From NCBI RefSeq assembly GCF_029277985.1, contig NZ_CP119546.1, positions 2,046,001 to 2,110,000 of the forward strand: a DNA stretch of 64,000 nt, written 5' to 3'. The notes below the pieces were generated by a model, which was not told where the DNA came from, ran no database searches, and worked only from the letters and a program-made list of their open reading frames with translations. Below, one piece after another: positions 41,395 to 50,662 of this stretch. The translations under genes were made by a program, and so were the position numbers. The number at the start of each line of letters is the position of its first letter. Positions within the stretch are counted from its first letter, which is position 1. The stretch is from Providencia stuartii. GTDB taxonomy: Bacteria; Pseudomonadota; Gammaproteobacteria; Enterobacterales; Enterobacteriaceae.

Positions 41395-42521
41395 AATAGC
41401 AATAGCTCCATAATTCGCTCATAGATTAAAGCGAGTTGTTGCAAATCACTGACCTTGACACACTCGTCAACCTTATGAATAGTTGCATTTAATGGACCTA
41501 ACTCAATGACTTGAGCCCCCATTTGCGCAATGAAACGGCCATCAGATGTTCCCCCGCTAGTCGATAACTCAGTCGTTCGACCGGTTAATTCACGGATAGC
41601 TTGGGTCGTCGCATCAACTAAATGACCTGAGCGTGTCAAAAAAGGTTGACCTGATAATGACCAAACCAACTCATATTTTAGCTGGTGGCGAGCAAGCATC
41701 TCTTCAACACGCTCTTTGATCATTTTATCCGTTAATTCCGAACTGAATCGGAAATTAAATTGGACAAAAAACTCACCAGGAATAACGTTGGTTGCGCCTG
41801 TTCCTGCTTGTACGTTAGCTATTTGCATGCTGGTTTCAGGGAAAAATTCATTTCCTTGATCCCACTGTGTCGAAACGAGTTCATCTAAAAAACGGGTCGC
41901 ACGATGGACTGGATTATCGGCAAGATGGGGGTAAGCGACATGTCCTTGCGTGCCTAAAATGGTTAAATGAGCGGTCAATGAGCCACGTCGACCATTTTTA
42001 ACGGTATCACCAAGTTGCGATTGACTAGAAGGCTCACCCACCAAGCAATAATCTAAACGCTCATTGCGCTGCATTAGTGTTTCAACAACTTTGACCGTAC
42101 CATTGGTTGCTTTAGCTTCTTCATCGGAAGTGATCAAAAAAGCCAACCGGCCACGGTGGTTAGGATGTTTTTCGACAAAGCGTTCAGCAGCCACAATCAT
42201 TGCGGCTACGGAGCCTTTCATATCAGCGGCACCGCGTCCATATAGATGCTGATTAATAATCGTCGGTGTAAAAGGCGGTGTTTGCCATTTAGCAGGATCG
42301 CCAGCAGGCACCACATCAGTATGCCCCGCAAAAGCTAAGGTTTCACCATCTGTACCATGATGTGCCCAGAAATTTTGGGTATCACCGAAGGGCATATCTT
42401 CCACCACGAAGCCTTTCTTTTTTAATCGTTCGATTAATAAAGCTTGGCAGCCTTGATCATCAGGGCTAATTGATGGGCGAGAAATGAGTGCTTGAGCAAG
42501 TTGTATAACAGGACAATCCAT
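41391..42521 (-). CDS. dapE: Succinyl-diaminopimelate desuccinylase DapE
   Basis: DapE removes succinate from N-succinyl-L,L-DAP in the lysine and peptidoglycan pathway. The 376-residue M20-family dinuclear zinc enzyme carries [38 protein letters not shown] and the C-terminal [16 protein letters not shown] and [14 protein letters not shown] segments with zinc ligands and catalytic glutamate. It lies 14 nt behind yffB and overlaps the M15 peptidase gene by 4 nt. Length agrees with E. coli DapE (375). Confidence 0.96.
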   Translation of the reverse strand: MDCPVIQLAQALISRPSISPDDQGCQALLIERLKKKGFVVEDMPFGDTQNFWAHHGTDGETLAFAGHTDVVPAGDPAKWQTPPFTPTIINQHLYGRGAADMKGSVAAMIVAAERFVEKHPNHRGRLAFLITSDEEAKATNGTVKVVETLMQRNERLDYCLVGEPSSQSQLGDTVKNGRRGSLTAHLTILGTQGHVAYPHLADNPVHRATRFLDELVSTQWDQGNEFFPETSMQIANVQAGTGATNVIPGEFFVQFNFRFSSELTDKMIKERVEEMLARHQLKYELVWSLSGQPFLTRSGHLVDATTQAIRELTGRTTELSTSGGTSDGRFIAQMGAQVIELGPLNATIHKVDECVKVSDLQQLALIYERIMELLLL

Positions 42522-42535
42522 CGTAGCTCTCCAGC

Positions 42536-42901
42536 TTATTGGGTAAACTGTTGGTATTCAGCAGCAGAAAAGCCGACAAGATAACGCTTATCTGCTGATA
42601 CAAGAATGGGTCGTTTGATCATTGCGGGTTCTGCCAACAAGACTTGCTTAGCACTTTCAGTATCGACAACGGCATTTTTTTCCTCGTCGCTAAGTTTACG
42701 CCAAGTTGTCCCTCTTTTGTTGACTAAGACTTCCCAACCCAGTTCTGCGATGAAAGAGGAGAGTAAGGCATCATCAATTCCATCAACGCGATAATCATGA
42801 AATTGGTAACTAATATCATTGTCTTCCAAGTAGCGGCGAGCTTTTTTGATCGTGTCACAATTTTTGATGCCATACATGATGTAAGAGGAAGTGTTGGACA
42901 T
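42536..42901 (-). CDS. yffB: ArsC/Spx-like protein YffB
   Basis: The 121-residue thioredoxin-fold protein has the single active-site cysteine in [18 protein letters not shown] and the C-terminal [17 protein letters not shown]. YffB proteins resemble ArsC and Spx but are glutathione-dependent thiol proteins without proven arsenate activity. It is the first gene of the yffB-dapE operon, as in E. coli. Confidence 0.88.
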   Translation of the reverse strand: MSNTSSYIMYGIKNCDTIKKARRYLEDNDISYQFHDYRVDGIDDALLSSFIAELGWEVLVNKRGTTWRKLSDEEKNAVVDTESAKQVLLAEPAMIKRPILVSADKRYLVGFSAAEYQQFTQ

Positions 42902-43068
42902 GAGGTTTTCCTTTGATAACTAACAGTTAGTTGTACATGATGCGTGAAAATGACATTATGATCTACCCCTTATCACCAGAAAGAAAAGTTAATCTATTGA
43001 TTAAATAAAAAAGTGACAATCCAGTTTTATCTATTTTTTAGTGAAGCGATAAACAATTTGAAAGTTTA

Positions 43069-43689
43069 TTATTTAGAGCGCATATATATTAAGCTGGCTT
43101 CTAAACGAGAACGTACATTTAATTTTTTTAGTAAATTACGGATATGCACTTTCACCGTTTCTTCCGAGATAAAAAGTAATTTCGATATTTCTCTATTTTT
43201 TAGTCCCGCGGCTATTTCATGTAGTATTTCACGCTCTCGGCGCGTTAACGATGACACAGGATCATGCAGCCGATGACGGTTGCTCAGGCACTGATACACT
43301 TTTTCACTAAACACATGATGACCCGCAGCCGCTTTACGCATGCTGTTCATGAGCATATCAAGGTCACTATTTTTGAGTAAGTAACCTTGTGCTCCAGAAT
43401 CTATTGCGCTATAGACATCTGTTTTAGATGAAGAAAATGATAGAACGAGCAGGTAGGATTTCAGGCAGTATTTGCGTAATGACCTGATCGTTTCGAATGT
43501 TTTAATACCATAGATGTTGGTGTCAATAAGAATGATATTAGGTTGTATTTCCTCCGCAATATGTAGCGCTTCAGAGCAATTACAGCTTTCTGCTGTGACA
43601 TGAAAATCTTCATCTGCGTTGATTAATTGTCGTAAACCATAGCGATAAATCGGATGTTCATCAATGATCATAACGGTTTGGGAAGACAT
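43069..43689 (-). CDS. Orphan NarP-like response regulator (LuxR/NarL family)
   Basis: The 206-residue protein has a receiver domain (about residues 4-120) with phospho-acceptor Asp in IILIDTNIYG, acidic pair in IIDEHPIYRYG and the LLKNSD lysine, then a LuxR-type HTH (about 145-205, LTRREREILHEIAAGLKNREISKLLFISEETVKVHIRN region). It resembles NarP, including VFSEKVYQCL before the HTH. No sensor kinase lies nearby, so its partner and targets are unknown. The gene and its flanks are AT-rich, a sign of lineage-specific acquisition or divergence. Confidence 0.8.
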   Translation of the reverse strand: MSSQTVMIIDEHPIYRYGLRQLINADEDFHVTAESCNCSEALHIAEEIQPNIILIDTNIYGIKTFETIRSLRKYCLKSYLLVLSFSSSKTDVYSAIDSGAQGYLLKNSDLDMLMNSMRKAAAGHHVFSEKVYQCLSNRHRLHDPVSSLTRREREILHEIAAGLKNREISKLLFISEETVKVHIRNLLKKLNVRSRLEASLIYMRSK

Positions 43690-44106
43690 AGTGGATTCCT
43701 TTTATGCCTATACTGACAGTATGAAGTTAGTAAATAATGAATATAAAATTAATGTTTATAATATAGGGTCACTTTATTTTTTTATCATTTTTGTGTTTTA
43801 TTAATATACGATTTTTTATATTAATGGATGTAGTTAAAATAGAAGTACAGATATTTAAAAACAGACGGAACATAAAAAATAATAACGTGATTTTTACATG
43901 ATTAAAATTATCAAGGATAATTATATCTATATAGAATTATTATTTGGATTAGCAGGGAAAGGGCGCAGTAAATTGTACTGAATCGTCTCATGCAATACTG
44001 TAAGCAAAAGAATTTTCTGGAAATTGTCGCCAAGATCATGATTTGCTTGCCTGATATGTTTATACTGTCACTGCTTTTACCCTACCTACTTTGAAAGGAC
44101 TTGATG
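43690..44106. other. AT-rich divergent intergenic region upstream of maeB
   Basis: About 415 nt between the divergent regulator and maeB have no gene. The stretch 43730-43960 is very AT-rich and may bind nucleoid proteins or hold an autoregulatory site. I find no clear palindrome or consensus promoter. Confidence 0.5.
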
Positions 44107-46386
44107 ATGGATGATAAATTAAAACAAAGTGCTCTTGATTTTCATGAGTTTCCTCATCCAGGAAAAATAACTGTAACACCGACCAAACCATTGGTAACTC
44201 AGCGCGATTTGGCTCTTGCATATTCACCAGGCGTTGCAGTCCCATGCCTTGAAATCGCTTCTGAACCACTTAAAGCGTATCGCTATACTGCAAAAGGGAA
44301 TCTTGTCGGTGTGATCTCGAACGGTACCGCCGTTTTGGGATTAGGTAATATTGGAGCCTTGGCGGGTAAACCCGTGATGGAAGGGAAAGGGGTGCTATTT
44401 AAGAAGTTTTCTGGCGTTGATGTCTTTGACATCGAAGTTGATGAAACAGATCCGGATAAACTTGTTGATATCATTGCCTCTCTAGAGCCTACTTTTGGTG
44501 GTATCAACTTAGAAGATATCAAAGCGCCGGAATGTTTCTATATCGAACAGAAACTACGTGAAAGAATGAACATTCCTGTATTCCATGATGATCAACATGG
44601 TACCGCGATCATCTGTACAGCGGCGGTGATTAACGGGTTACGTATCGTTAAAAAGGATATCGGTGATGTACGCTTAGTTGTTTCTGGGGCTGGTGCCGCA
44701 TCCATTGCTTGTATGAACCTATTGGTGACATTAGGTTTAAAACATGAAAATATCACGGTATGTGACTCGAAAGGAGTCATTTACAAAGGCCGTGATGAGA
44801 AAATGGATGTCACAAAAGCCGCGTATGCAATTGAAGACAATGGCACAAGAACGTTGGCTGATGTGATCCCAAATGCGGATATTTTCCTTGGCTGTTCTGG
44901 CCCTGGGGTATTAACTCAAGACATGGTAAAAACCATGGCGAAAGACCCTCTTATTTTAGCGCTTGCTAACCCTGAGCCAGAAATTTTACCGCCATTAGCC
45001 AAAGAAGTACGCCCAGACGCTATTATCTGTACTGGTCGTTCAGACTATCCAAACCAAGTGAATAACGTGCTGTGTTTCCCATTCATTTTCCGTGGCGCAC
45101 TCGATGTTGGTGCAACAACGATTAATGAAGAGATGAAACTCGCTTGTGTTTATGCAATTGCCGATTTGGCATTAGCGGAACAAAGTGAAGAAGTGGCTTC
45201 TGCTTATGGGAACCAAGACCTATTCTTTGGCCCTGAATATATTATTCCAAAACCGTTTGACCCACGATTGATTGTGAAAATTGCACCAGCAGTTGCAAAA
45301 GCGGCAATGGATTCAGGGGTAGCAACACGTCCTATTGCAGATTTTGATGCTTATATTGAAAAACTCAATCAGTTTGTCTACAAAACAAACTTGTTTATGA
45401 AGCCAATTTTCTCACAAGCAAAAACACAGAAAAAACGTATTGTGTTGGCGGAAGGGGAAGAGGAGCGTGTATTACATGCGACGCAAGAATTGGTTTCTCT
45501 TGGTTTAGCCTTCCCAATCCTAATTGGTCGCCCAAGTGTCATTGAAATGCGTATTCAAAAATTGGGTCTGCACATTGAGCTTGGTAAAGACTTTGAAGTG
45601 GTCAATAATGAAAATGACCCACGTTTCAAAGAGTACTGGCAAGAATACTATCAAATCATGAAACGCCGAGGTGTTTCACAGGAGATGGCTCGCCGCGCCG
45701 TAATTGGTAATCCGACCTTAATCGGAGGCATCATGGTGCTGCGTGGTGAAGCTGACGGCATGATTTGTGGCACCATTGGCAGCTATAGTGAGCACTACAG
45801 TGTTGTGAAAAATCTGTTTGGTTTCCGTGAAGGGGTTCATGCCGCGGGTGCGATGAATGCGCTGTTATTACCAACCGGAAATACATTCGTTGCAGATACT
45901 TACGTCAATGAAGATCCAACACCTGAAGAGCTTGCAGAAATCACATTAATGGCAGCAGACACTGTGCGTCGTTTTGGTATTGAACCTAAAGTGGCACTCC
46001 TATCTCGCTCAAGTTTCGGTTCATCTGACTGTGCGTCAGCACAAAAAATGCGTGATACGTTAGCACTTGTTAAAGCTCGAGCACCACATCTGGAAATTGA
46101 TGGTGAAATGCACGCTGATGCGGCATTAATTGAATCAATTCGTAAAGATGTTATGCCGGATAGTCCATTAAAAGGCTCTGCAAACTTACTGATTATGCCA
46201 AATATGGAAGCGGCACGTATTAGTTATAACTTATTGCGTGTGACGAGTTCAGACGGTGTGACTGTCGGGCCTGTATTGATGGGGGTTTCCAAACCTGTCC
46301 ATATATTGACTGCGATAGCTTCCGTGCGTCGTATTGTGAATATGGTGGCATTAGCTGCTGTTGAAGCACAGACTCACCCTCTGTAA
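44107..46386 (+). CDS. maeB: NADP-dependent malic enzyme MaeB
   Basis: MaeB decarboxylates malate to pyruvate with NADP+. The 759-residue protein has an N-terminal malic domain (VFHDDQHGTAIICTAAVING; NAD(P) fold with VVSGAGAASIACMNLLV) and a C-terminal phosphotransacetylase-like domain (from about residue 430, GSANLLIMPNMEAARI near the end) that acts in regulation by acetyl-CoA. The start at 44107 (MDDKLKQSALDFHEF) has AGGA 7 nt before it and gives exactly the E. coli length; the in-frame TTG at 44101 and ATG at 44104 are less likely. Confidence 0.96.
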   Translation: MDDKLKQSALDFHEFPHPGKITVTPTKPLVTQRDLALAYSPGVAVPCLEIASEPLKAYRYTAKGNLVGVISNGTAVLGLGNIGALAGKPVMEGKGVLFKKFSGVDVFDIEVDETDPDKLVDIIASLEPTFGGINLEDIKAPECFYIEQKLRERMNIPVFHDDQHGTAIICTAAVINGLRIVKKDIGDVRLVVSGAGAASIACMNLLVTLGLKHENITVCDSKGVIYKGRDEKMDVTKAAYAIEDNGTRTLADVIPNADIFLGCSGPGVLTQDMVKTMAKDPLILALANPEPEILPPLAKEVRPDAIICTGRSDYPNQVNNVLCFPFIFRGALDVGATTINEEMKLACVYAIADLALAEQSEEVASAYGNQDLFFGPEYIIPKPFDPRLIVKIAPAVAKAAMDSGVATRPIADFDAYIEKLNQFVYKTNLFMKPIFSQAKTQKKRIVLAEGEEERVLHATQELVSLGLAFPILIGRPSVIEMRIQKLGLHIELGKDFEVVNNENDPRFKEYWQEYYQIMKRRGVSQEMARRAVIGNPTLIGGIMVLRGEADGMICGTIGSYSEHYSVVKNLFGFREGVHAAGAMNALLLPTGNTFVADTYVNEDPTPEELAEITLMAADTVRRFGIEPKVALLSRSSFGSSDCASAQKMRDTLALVKARAPHLEIDGEMHADAALIESIRKDVMPDSPLKGSANLLIMPNMEAARISYNLLRVTSSDGVTVGPVLMGVSKPVHILTAIASVRRIVNMVALAAVEAQTHPL

Positions 46387-46402
46387 TTTGACTTAATCTT
46401 GG

Positions 46403-46438
46403 AAGACCTCTGAGTTTTTAAATTCAGAGGTCTTTTTT
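46403..46438 (+). terminator. Terminator of maeB
   Basis: AAGACCTCTGA (46403-46413) and TCAGAGGTCTT (46424-46434) form an 11-bp stem with a 10-nt loop and are followed by TTTT. It lies 17 nt past the maeB stop. Confidence 0.88.
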
Positions 46439-46442
46439 AATT

Positions 46443-46461
46443 GAAAATAATTATCATTATC
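46443..46461 (+). promoter_or_regulatory. Fur box upstream of the ChaN-TonB iron module
   Basis: GAAAATAATTATCATTATC matches the 19-bp Fur consensus (GATAATGATAATCATTATC) at 16 positions. It lies 49 nt upstream of the ChaN-like lipoprotein gene, a position that fits repression by Fe2+-Fur. Confidence 0.85.
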
Positions 46462-46509
46462 TGTATTTTGAGTGGTTCTATACACAATTATTAATAGATG
46501 GAAAAGATA

Positions 46510-47397
46510 ATGATATCAGTAAGATTGAAGGTAAAATCCTCCCTTATCACGATGGCATTACTGCTTGTTGCAGGTTGTGCGCAGCAAGTCGAACAAAAAC
46601 CTTTAGAGCTTGATAGCCGATTGACAGGGCAAGGGCAAATCATTGATCTACAAACGGGGCAATCCATCACACCTCAGCAACTTATTGAACAACTATCGCA
46701 ATCATCGCGCGTTATTGTTGGCGAAAAGCATGACAATCTGTATCACCATCAAATCGAGCAGTGGCTCGCACAGGAAATGCATAAAACACGTCCACAAGGA
46801 TCTGTTTTGCTTGAAATGATTAAGCCGGATCAACAAAAGAGTGTGGATGCCGTTAAGGCACAAATGCAGGGGAATCCCTACATTCGAGATGAAAAGCTTC
46901 AATCAAAACTAAAATGGCAAAAAGGTTGGCCATGGGAGCAGTACGGTGAGTTAACGAAATATTTACTTAAAGCGCCTTACCCTGTGCTTTCGGCTAACTT
47001 AAATACTGAGGAAATCACAGAAGCTTATGAAAAACCTCCCGTTCTTAATGGTATCTACTCAACTCAACCCGTTGTCCAAGAGTTGATTAGTAAAACGATT
47101 GAAACATCTCATGATGGTGCATTAACGCCAGAGCAAGTGCAAAAGATGACGGTTATTCAACAAATGCGTGACCGCAGGATGGCAAAATCATTATTACAAG
47201 CACCAACGCCAGCAATGTTATTTGCAGGTGGGTATCATGCTACACGTGCGATCGGTGTTCCATTGCATGTACAAGATCTTGCACCAGACGCTGAATTTAA
47301 GGTGTTAATCATTTCTGAAAAAGACAATGCCATTGATAACATTCATGCCGATTATGTTTGGTATACACCAAACCAAAATAAAGTGGATGCAAAGTAA
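46510..47397 (+). CDS. ChaN-family iron/heme-related lipoprotein
   Basis: The 295-residue lipoprotein has a type II signal peptide with lipobox LLVAGC and the ChaN (DUF399) core: VIVGEKHDNLYHHQIEQWL near residue 75 and LFAGGYHATRAIGVPLHVQD near 240, which hold the histidines that bind heme in the Campylobacter ChaN structure. Pseudomonas PhuW is a related heme-locus protein. The start at 46510 (MISVRLKVKS) has GGAAAAG before it; an ATG at 46498 lacks a site. It is the first gene behind the Fur box and upstream of tonB. Confidence 0.82.
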   Translation: MISVRLKVKSSLITMALLLVAGCAQQVEQKPLELDSRLTGQGQIIDLQTGQSITPQQLIEQLSQSSRVIVGEKHDNLYHHQIEQWLAQEMHKTRPQGSVLLEMIKPDQQKSVDAVKAQMQGNPYIRDEKLQSKLKWQKGWPWEQYGELTKYLLKAPYPVLSANLNTEEITEAYEKPPVLNGIYSTQPVVQELISKTIETSHDGALTPEQVQKMTVIQQMRDRRMAKSLLQAPTPAMLFAGGYHATRAIGVPLHVQDLAPDAEFKVLIISEKDNAIDNIHADYVWYTPNQNKVDAK

Positions 47398-47471
47398 CCA
47401 TTTGATAACTATTAGTAATGTATTTGTGATGCTTTTACCATTTTAACTTGAAATAGTTTTCATTTGCATAT

Positions 47472-47490
47472 GTAATTAATTATCATTTAG
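47472..47490 (+). promoter_or_regulatory. Weak second Fur-like site before tonB
   Basis: GTAATTAATTATCATTTAG matches the Fur consensus at about 11 of 19 positions, with an intact ATCATT core. It lies 34 nt before the tonB gene and may add Fur control there, but the match is weak. Confidence 0.4.
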
Positions 47491-47523
47491 GTTTTAGGCA
47501 TAGCAAAAATAAATAAGATTAAA

Positions 47524-48321
47524 ATGGGCACGATGACATTAGGGTACTACCAAACCACCAAAATGAGTGGGGCGGTGATTATTGCGATTGCATTACATCT
47601 TTTAGTGATTTGGTTTTTTATCCACAGCAATGATGACCAAGCATGGGATGAGCTAACGCCACCTCCATCCGTTGTGATGGAGCTTTCCATAGAAGCGGAA
47701 GCTAAACAGTTAACGGAGGTGAATATCGGTCAAGTTCAGGAGGTTTCGGTGGCAAGTAAAGCACAAGAGGCTACGCCTGATGAACTTGACCTTCCTCCTA
47801 TTCCGGTGAATGAGAATGCAGAACTGCAAGTCACAAAAGCGGAAAAGAGAAAAGCACCAACAGTTCCTAAAAAAGAAAAAAAAGAACCTAAGAAAAAGCC
47901 CGTTGAAAACGTCGAAAGTGATAATTCAAAAGCAAGTAATGCCCCTGTAACCAGTGATGCAGCGGCGCTAAAAAAGACGGACAAAATAGCAGCTGACTTC
48001 AATAGTCAATCACAAGCGACGCTTGATGCTGAAAAACAGTGGCAAGCGCTAGTGTTAGGTAAATTAAATACGTTTAAACGCTACCCTGAAGATGCCCGCC
48101 GACGTAACCGAACAGGCATTCCTGTCGTGACGTTCGAAGTGGATGCACAAGGCTATATCATTCATAGTTCGTTGACGAAAAGTTCAGGAACTCGCTCTCT
48201 CGATAGGGAAGCGGAAAGAGTTCTTTCTCGCGCACAGCCTCTCCCCACACCACCGACTGAAATGCTAAAGAACGGCAAAGTGACAGTAAAAATGCCGATA
48301 GACTTTGCACTTGAAAATTAA
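47524..48321 (+). CDS. TonB-type energy transducer
   Basis: The 265-residue protein has an N-terminal membrane anchor (about residues 14-33, GAVIIAIALHLLVIWFFIHS), a Pro/Lys/Glu-rich spacer (APTVPKKEKKEPKKKPVENV, about 113-132) and the C-terminal TonB domain (about 180-265) with the YP motif RYPEDARRRNRTGIPVV. It transmits proton-motive force from an ExbBD complex to outer-membrane receptors; no exbBD is in the window. Given the receptor two genes downstream it is probably a dedicated TonB (HasB-like), not the main housekeeping copy. Confidence 0.85.
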   Translation: MGTMTLGYYQTTKMSGAVIIAIALHLLVIWFFIHSNDDQAWDELTPPPSVVMELSIEAEAKQLTEVNIGQVQEVSVASKAQEATPDELDLPPIPVNENAELQVTKAEKRKAPTVPKKEKKEPKKKPVENVESDNSKASNAPVTSDAAALKKTDKIAADFNSQSQATLDAEKQWQALVLGKLNTFKRYPEDARRRNRTGIPVVTFEVDAQGYIIHSSLTKSSGTRSLDREAERVLSRAQPLPTPPTEMLKNGKVTVKMPIDFALEN

Positions 48322-48341
48322 TGGTCAATTAGAGTAACAAA

Positions 48342-50504
48342 ATGATTATACGAACAAATTTATTGCCAGCATCAACTCGAATCGCTAAATTTTGTCTAAT
48401 AGCACTTATTGGACTACAAACCAGTCATAGCCTTGCGGAGGAATTCATGTCAGCACCAAAGGCGAAAAAACAACCTTATACGATGACAACACACGGAGAT
48501 GTACGTGTTGATGATTATTATTGGTTAAGAGATGATAAAAGAAAGTCACCAGATGTCATTGATTATCTTGAAAAAGAAAATGCGTATAGTCAGCAGCAAT
48601 TAGCGCAGGGTGAAGGGCTTAAAAAACAAATTTATGAGGAATTACTTTCGCGTATGAAAGCGGATGATGAGTCGGTTCCTTATAATTATAATGGGTATAC
48701 CTATCGTAGCCGCTTTGAAGCGGGCAATAATTATCCTATCTATGAACGTCGTCCTGTTAATAGCCATGAACCTTGGCAGGTACTTGTCGATGGCAACCAG
48801 CGCGCAGAAGGGAGTGAGTATTATCGTTTAGGCACCCTGACGGTTTCGCCGGATAACAAAAACATCGCGATTGCAGAAGATAGAGAAGGTCGTAACAACT
48901 ATAGTATCTCTTTTCGTTCTTTAGATAGCCAAGAGTGGCAGAATGCTGAACTGACGAATACATCGGGTAATATTGTTTGGGCAAATGACAACAACACATT
49001 ATTTTATGTCAATAAAGATCCGCAAACCCTCTTACCGTACCAAGTTTTTTACCATCAAGTTGGAACACAACAGCAGCAAGATGTGATGGTATATGAAGAA
49101 AAAGATGATACTTTTTATGTCAGCTTGTCTAAATCGACATCAAAAAATTATATTTTTATTGGTATCACAAGTACCGAGACTGCTGAGTATCGTTTACTCG
49201 ATGCAAATCAGCCACGTAAACAAGTTGAAGTCTTTCAAACACGTAAAACAGGGGTTGAGTATTACCCAGATCATTTCCGTGATCAGTTTTACATACGCTC
49301 TAATCATCAGAATCCATTATTTGGCCTGTATTCAGTAAAGCACATTGGTGACGATTGGAATACTGTGGTTGCCCCTCGCGATGACATTGACCTAGAAGGC
49401 TTTGAGTTATTTAACCAATGGTTGGTACTGGAAGAACGACAAAATGGTTTAGTGAATATTCGTCAAATCAATTGGCAAACCAAAGCAGAAAATTTTGTGA
49501 GCTTTGATGACCCTGCCTATATGGCATGGATTGGCAACAATCCAGAGCCTGATACCCGCAAATTGCGTTATGGTTATTCGTCAATGACGACACCATCTTC
49601 TGTTTATGAAATAGATATGCAGACGCAACAAAAGCAGCTATTGAAACAACAAGAAGTCAAAGATTTTGATAAATCGAAATATCAAAGCCAACGCCTATGG
49701 GTAACGGCCCAAGATGGTGTGAAGGTACCTGTGTCATTAGTGTATCGCAAAGATCTGTTTAAAGAAGCACAAAATCCATTATTAGTTTATGGCTATGGGG
49801 CTTATGGTTACAGTATTGACCCTTCATTCAGCTCCTCTCGTTTATCTTTATTAGACCGTGGTTTTGTCTATGCGATTGCTCATGTTCGCGGGGGTGGTGA
49901 GTTAGGGAAAAAATGGTATTTACAAGGAAAAACCATTAATAAAATGAACTCATTTACTGATTTTGTTGATGTAACAAAATCATTGATTAGTCAGGGCTAT
50001 GGTCAACCAGGGCATATTTATGCCATGGGAGGCAGTGCAGGTGGGTTATTGATGGGAACGGTTGTCAATATTGCGCCTGAATTATATGAAGGTGTTGTCG
50101 CTTCAGTGCCTTTTGTTGATGTGGTTACCACGATGCTAGACCCCTCAATTCCATTAACAACTGGGGAATATGATGAATGGGGTAACCCTGAGAATGAAGA
50201 GGCGTATTGGCGAATCAAAGCCTATAGCCCGTATGATAATATCAAAAAGCAAAAATATCCCCATATGCTAGTGACAACGGGTTTACATGATTCTCAAGTG
50301 CAATACTGGGAACCAGCGAAATGGGTCGCTAAATTACGCGAATATAAATTAGGTGATTCACTATTATTATTAGAGACCAATATGAATGCAGGCCATGGAG
50401 GTAAATCAGGTCGTTATAATGCATTGAATGATATTGCTCTTGATTATAGTTTTATTTTAATGCTAGAAGATAAAAAACAATATTTCCCGCAATTAAAAAA
50501 CTAA
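48342..50504 (+). CDS. ptrB: Oligopeptidase B with signal peptide
   Basis: The 720-residue S9A serine peptidase has a seven-bladed propeller region (about residues 90-430) and a C-terminal alpha/beta-hydrolase with the nucleophile in YAMGGSAGGLLMG, the Asp in TGLHDSQVQYWE and the His in NAGHGGKSGRYN. Oligopeptidase B cuts after Arg and Lys in short peptides. Unlike cytosolic E. coli PtrB (686), it begins with a signal peptide (FCLIALIGLQTSHSLAEEF, residues 17-35), so it is probably periplasmic. It lies between tonB and a heme-type receptor, suggesting a job in host-peptide or hemoprotein use. Confidence 0.88.
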   Translation: MIIRTNLLPASTRIAKFCLIALIGLQTSHSLAEEFMSAPKAKKQPYTMTTHGDVRVDDYYWLRDDKRKSPDVIDYLEKENAYSQQQLAQGEGLKKQIYEELLSRMKADDESVPYNYNGYTYRSRFEAGNNYPIYERRPVNSHEPWQVLVDGNQRAEGSEYYRLGTLTVSPDNKNIAIAEDREGRNNYSISFRSLDSQEWQNAELTNTSGNIVWANDNNTLFYVNKDPQTLLPYQVFYHQVGTQQQQDVMVYEEKDDTFYVSLSKSTSKNYIFIGITSTETAEYRLLDANQPRKQVEVFQTRKTGVEYYPDHFRDQFYIRSNHQNPLFGLYSVKHIGDDWNTVVAPRDDIDLEGFELFNQWLVLEERQNGLVNIRQINWQTKAENFVSFDDPAYMAWIGNNPEPDTRKLRYGYSSMTTPSSVYEIDMQTQQKQLLKQQEVKDFDKSKYQSQRLWVTAQDGVKVPVSLVYRKDLFKEAQNPLLVYGYGAYGYSIDPSFSSSRLSLLDRGFVYAIAHVRGGGELGKKWYLQGKTINKMNSFTDFVDVTKSLISQGYGQPGHIYAMGGSAGGLLMGTVVNIAPELYEGVVASVPFVDVVTTMLDPSIPLTTGEYDEWGNPENEEAYWRIKAYSPYDNIKKQKYPHMLVTTGLHDSQVQYWEPAKWVAKLREYKLGDSLLLLETNMNAGHGGKSGRYNALNDIALDYSFILMLEDKKQYFPQLKN

Positions 50505-50541
50505 TATACTAATAACCCATTATTAAATGGGTAATTAAAAG

Positions 50542-50583
50542 CAACAATCAGGTTATAGCCTCTTTACTATAACCTGATTGTTG
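50542..50583 (+). terminator. Strong hairpin between ptrB and the receptor gene
   Basis: CAACAATCAGGTTATAG (50542-50558) and CTATAACCTGATTGTTG (50567-50583) form a perfect 17-bp stem with an 8-nt loop. No T-run follows, so it may be a 3' stabiliser, an attenuator or a Rho-independent terminator of low efficiency between ptrB and the receptor. Confidence 0.65.
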
Positions 50584-50662
50584 TGCCAAAAATTTCAATA
50601 CGAAATTTTCTTTTGAAGCAAGTGAGCGCATGTTTAATTATTGCGTTTACAGGAATGGTTTA

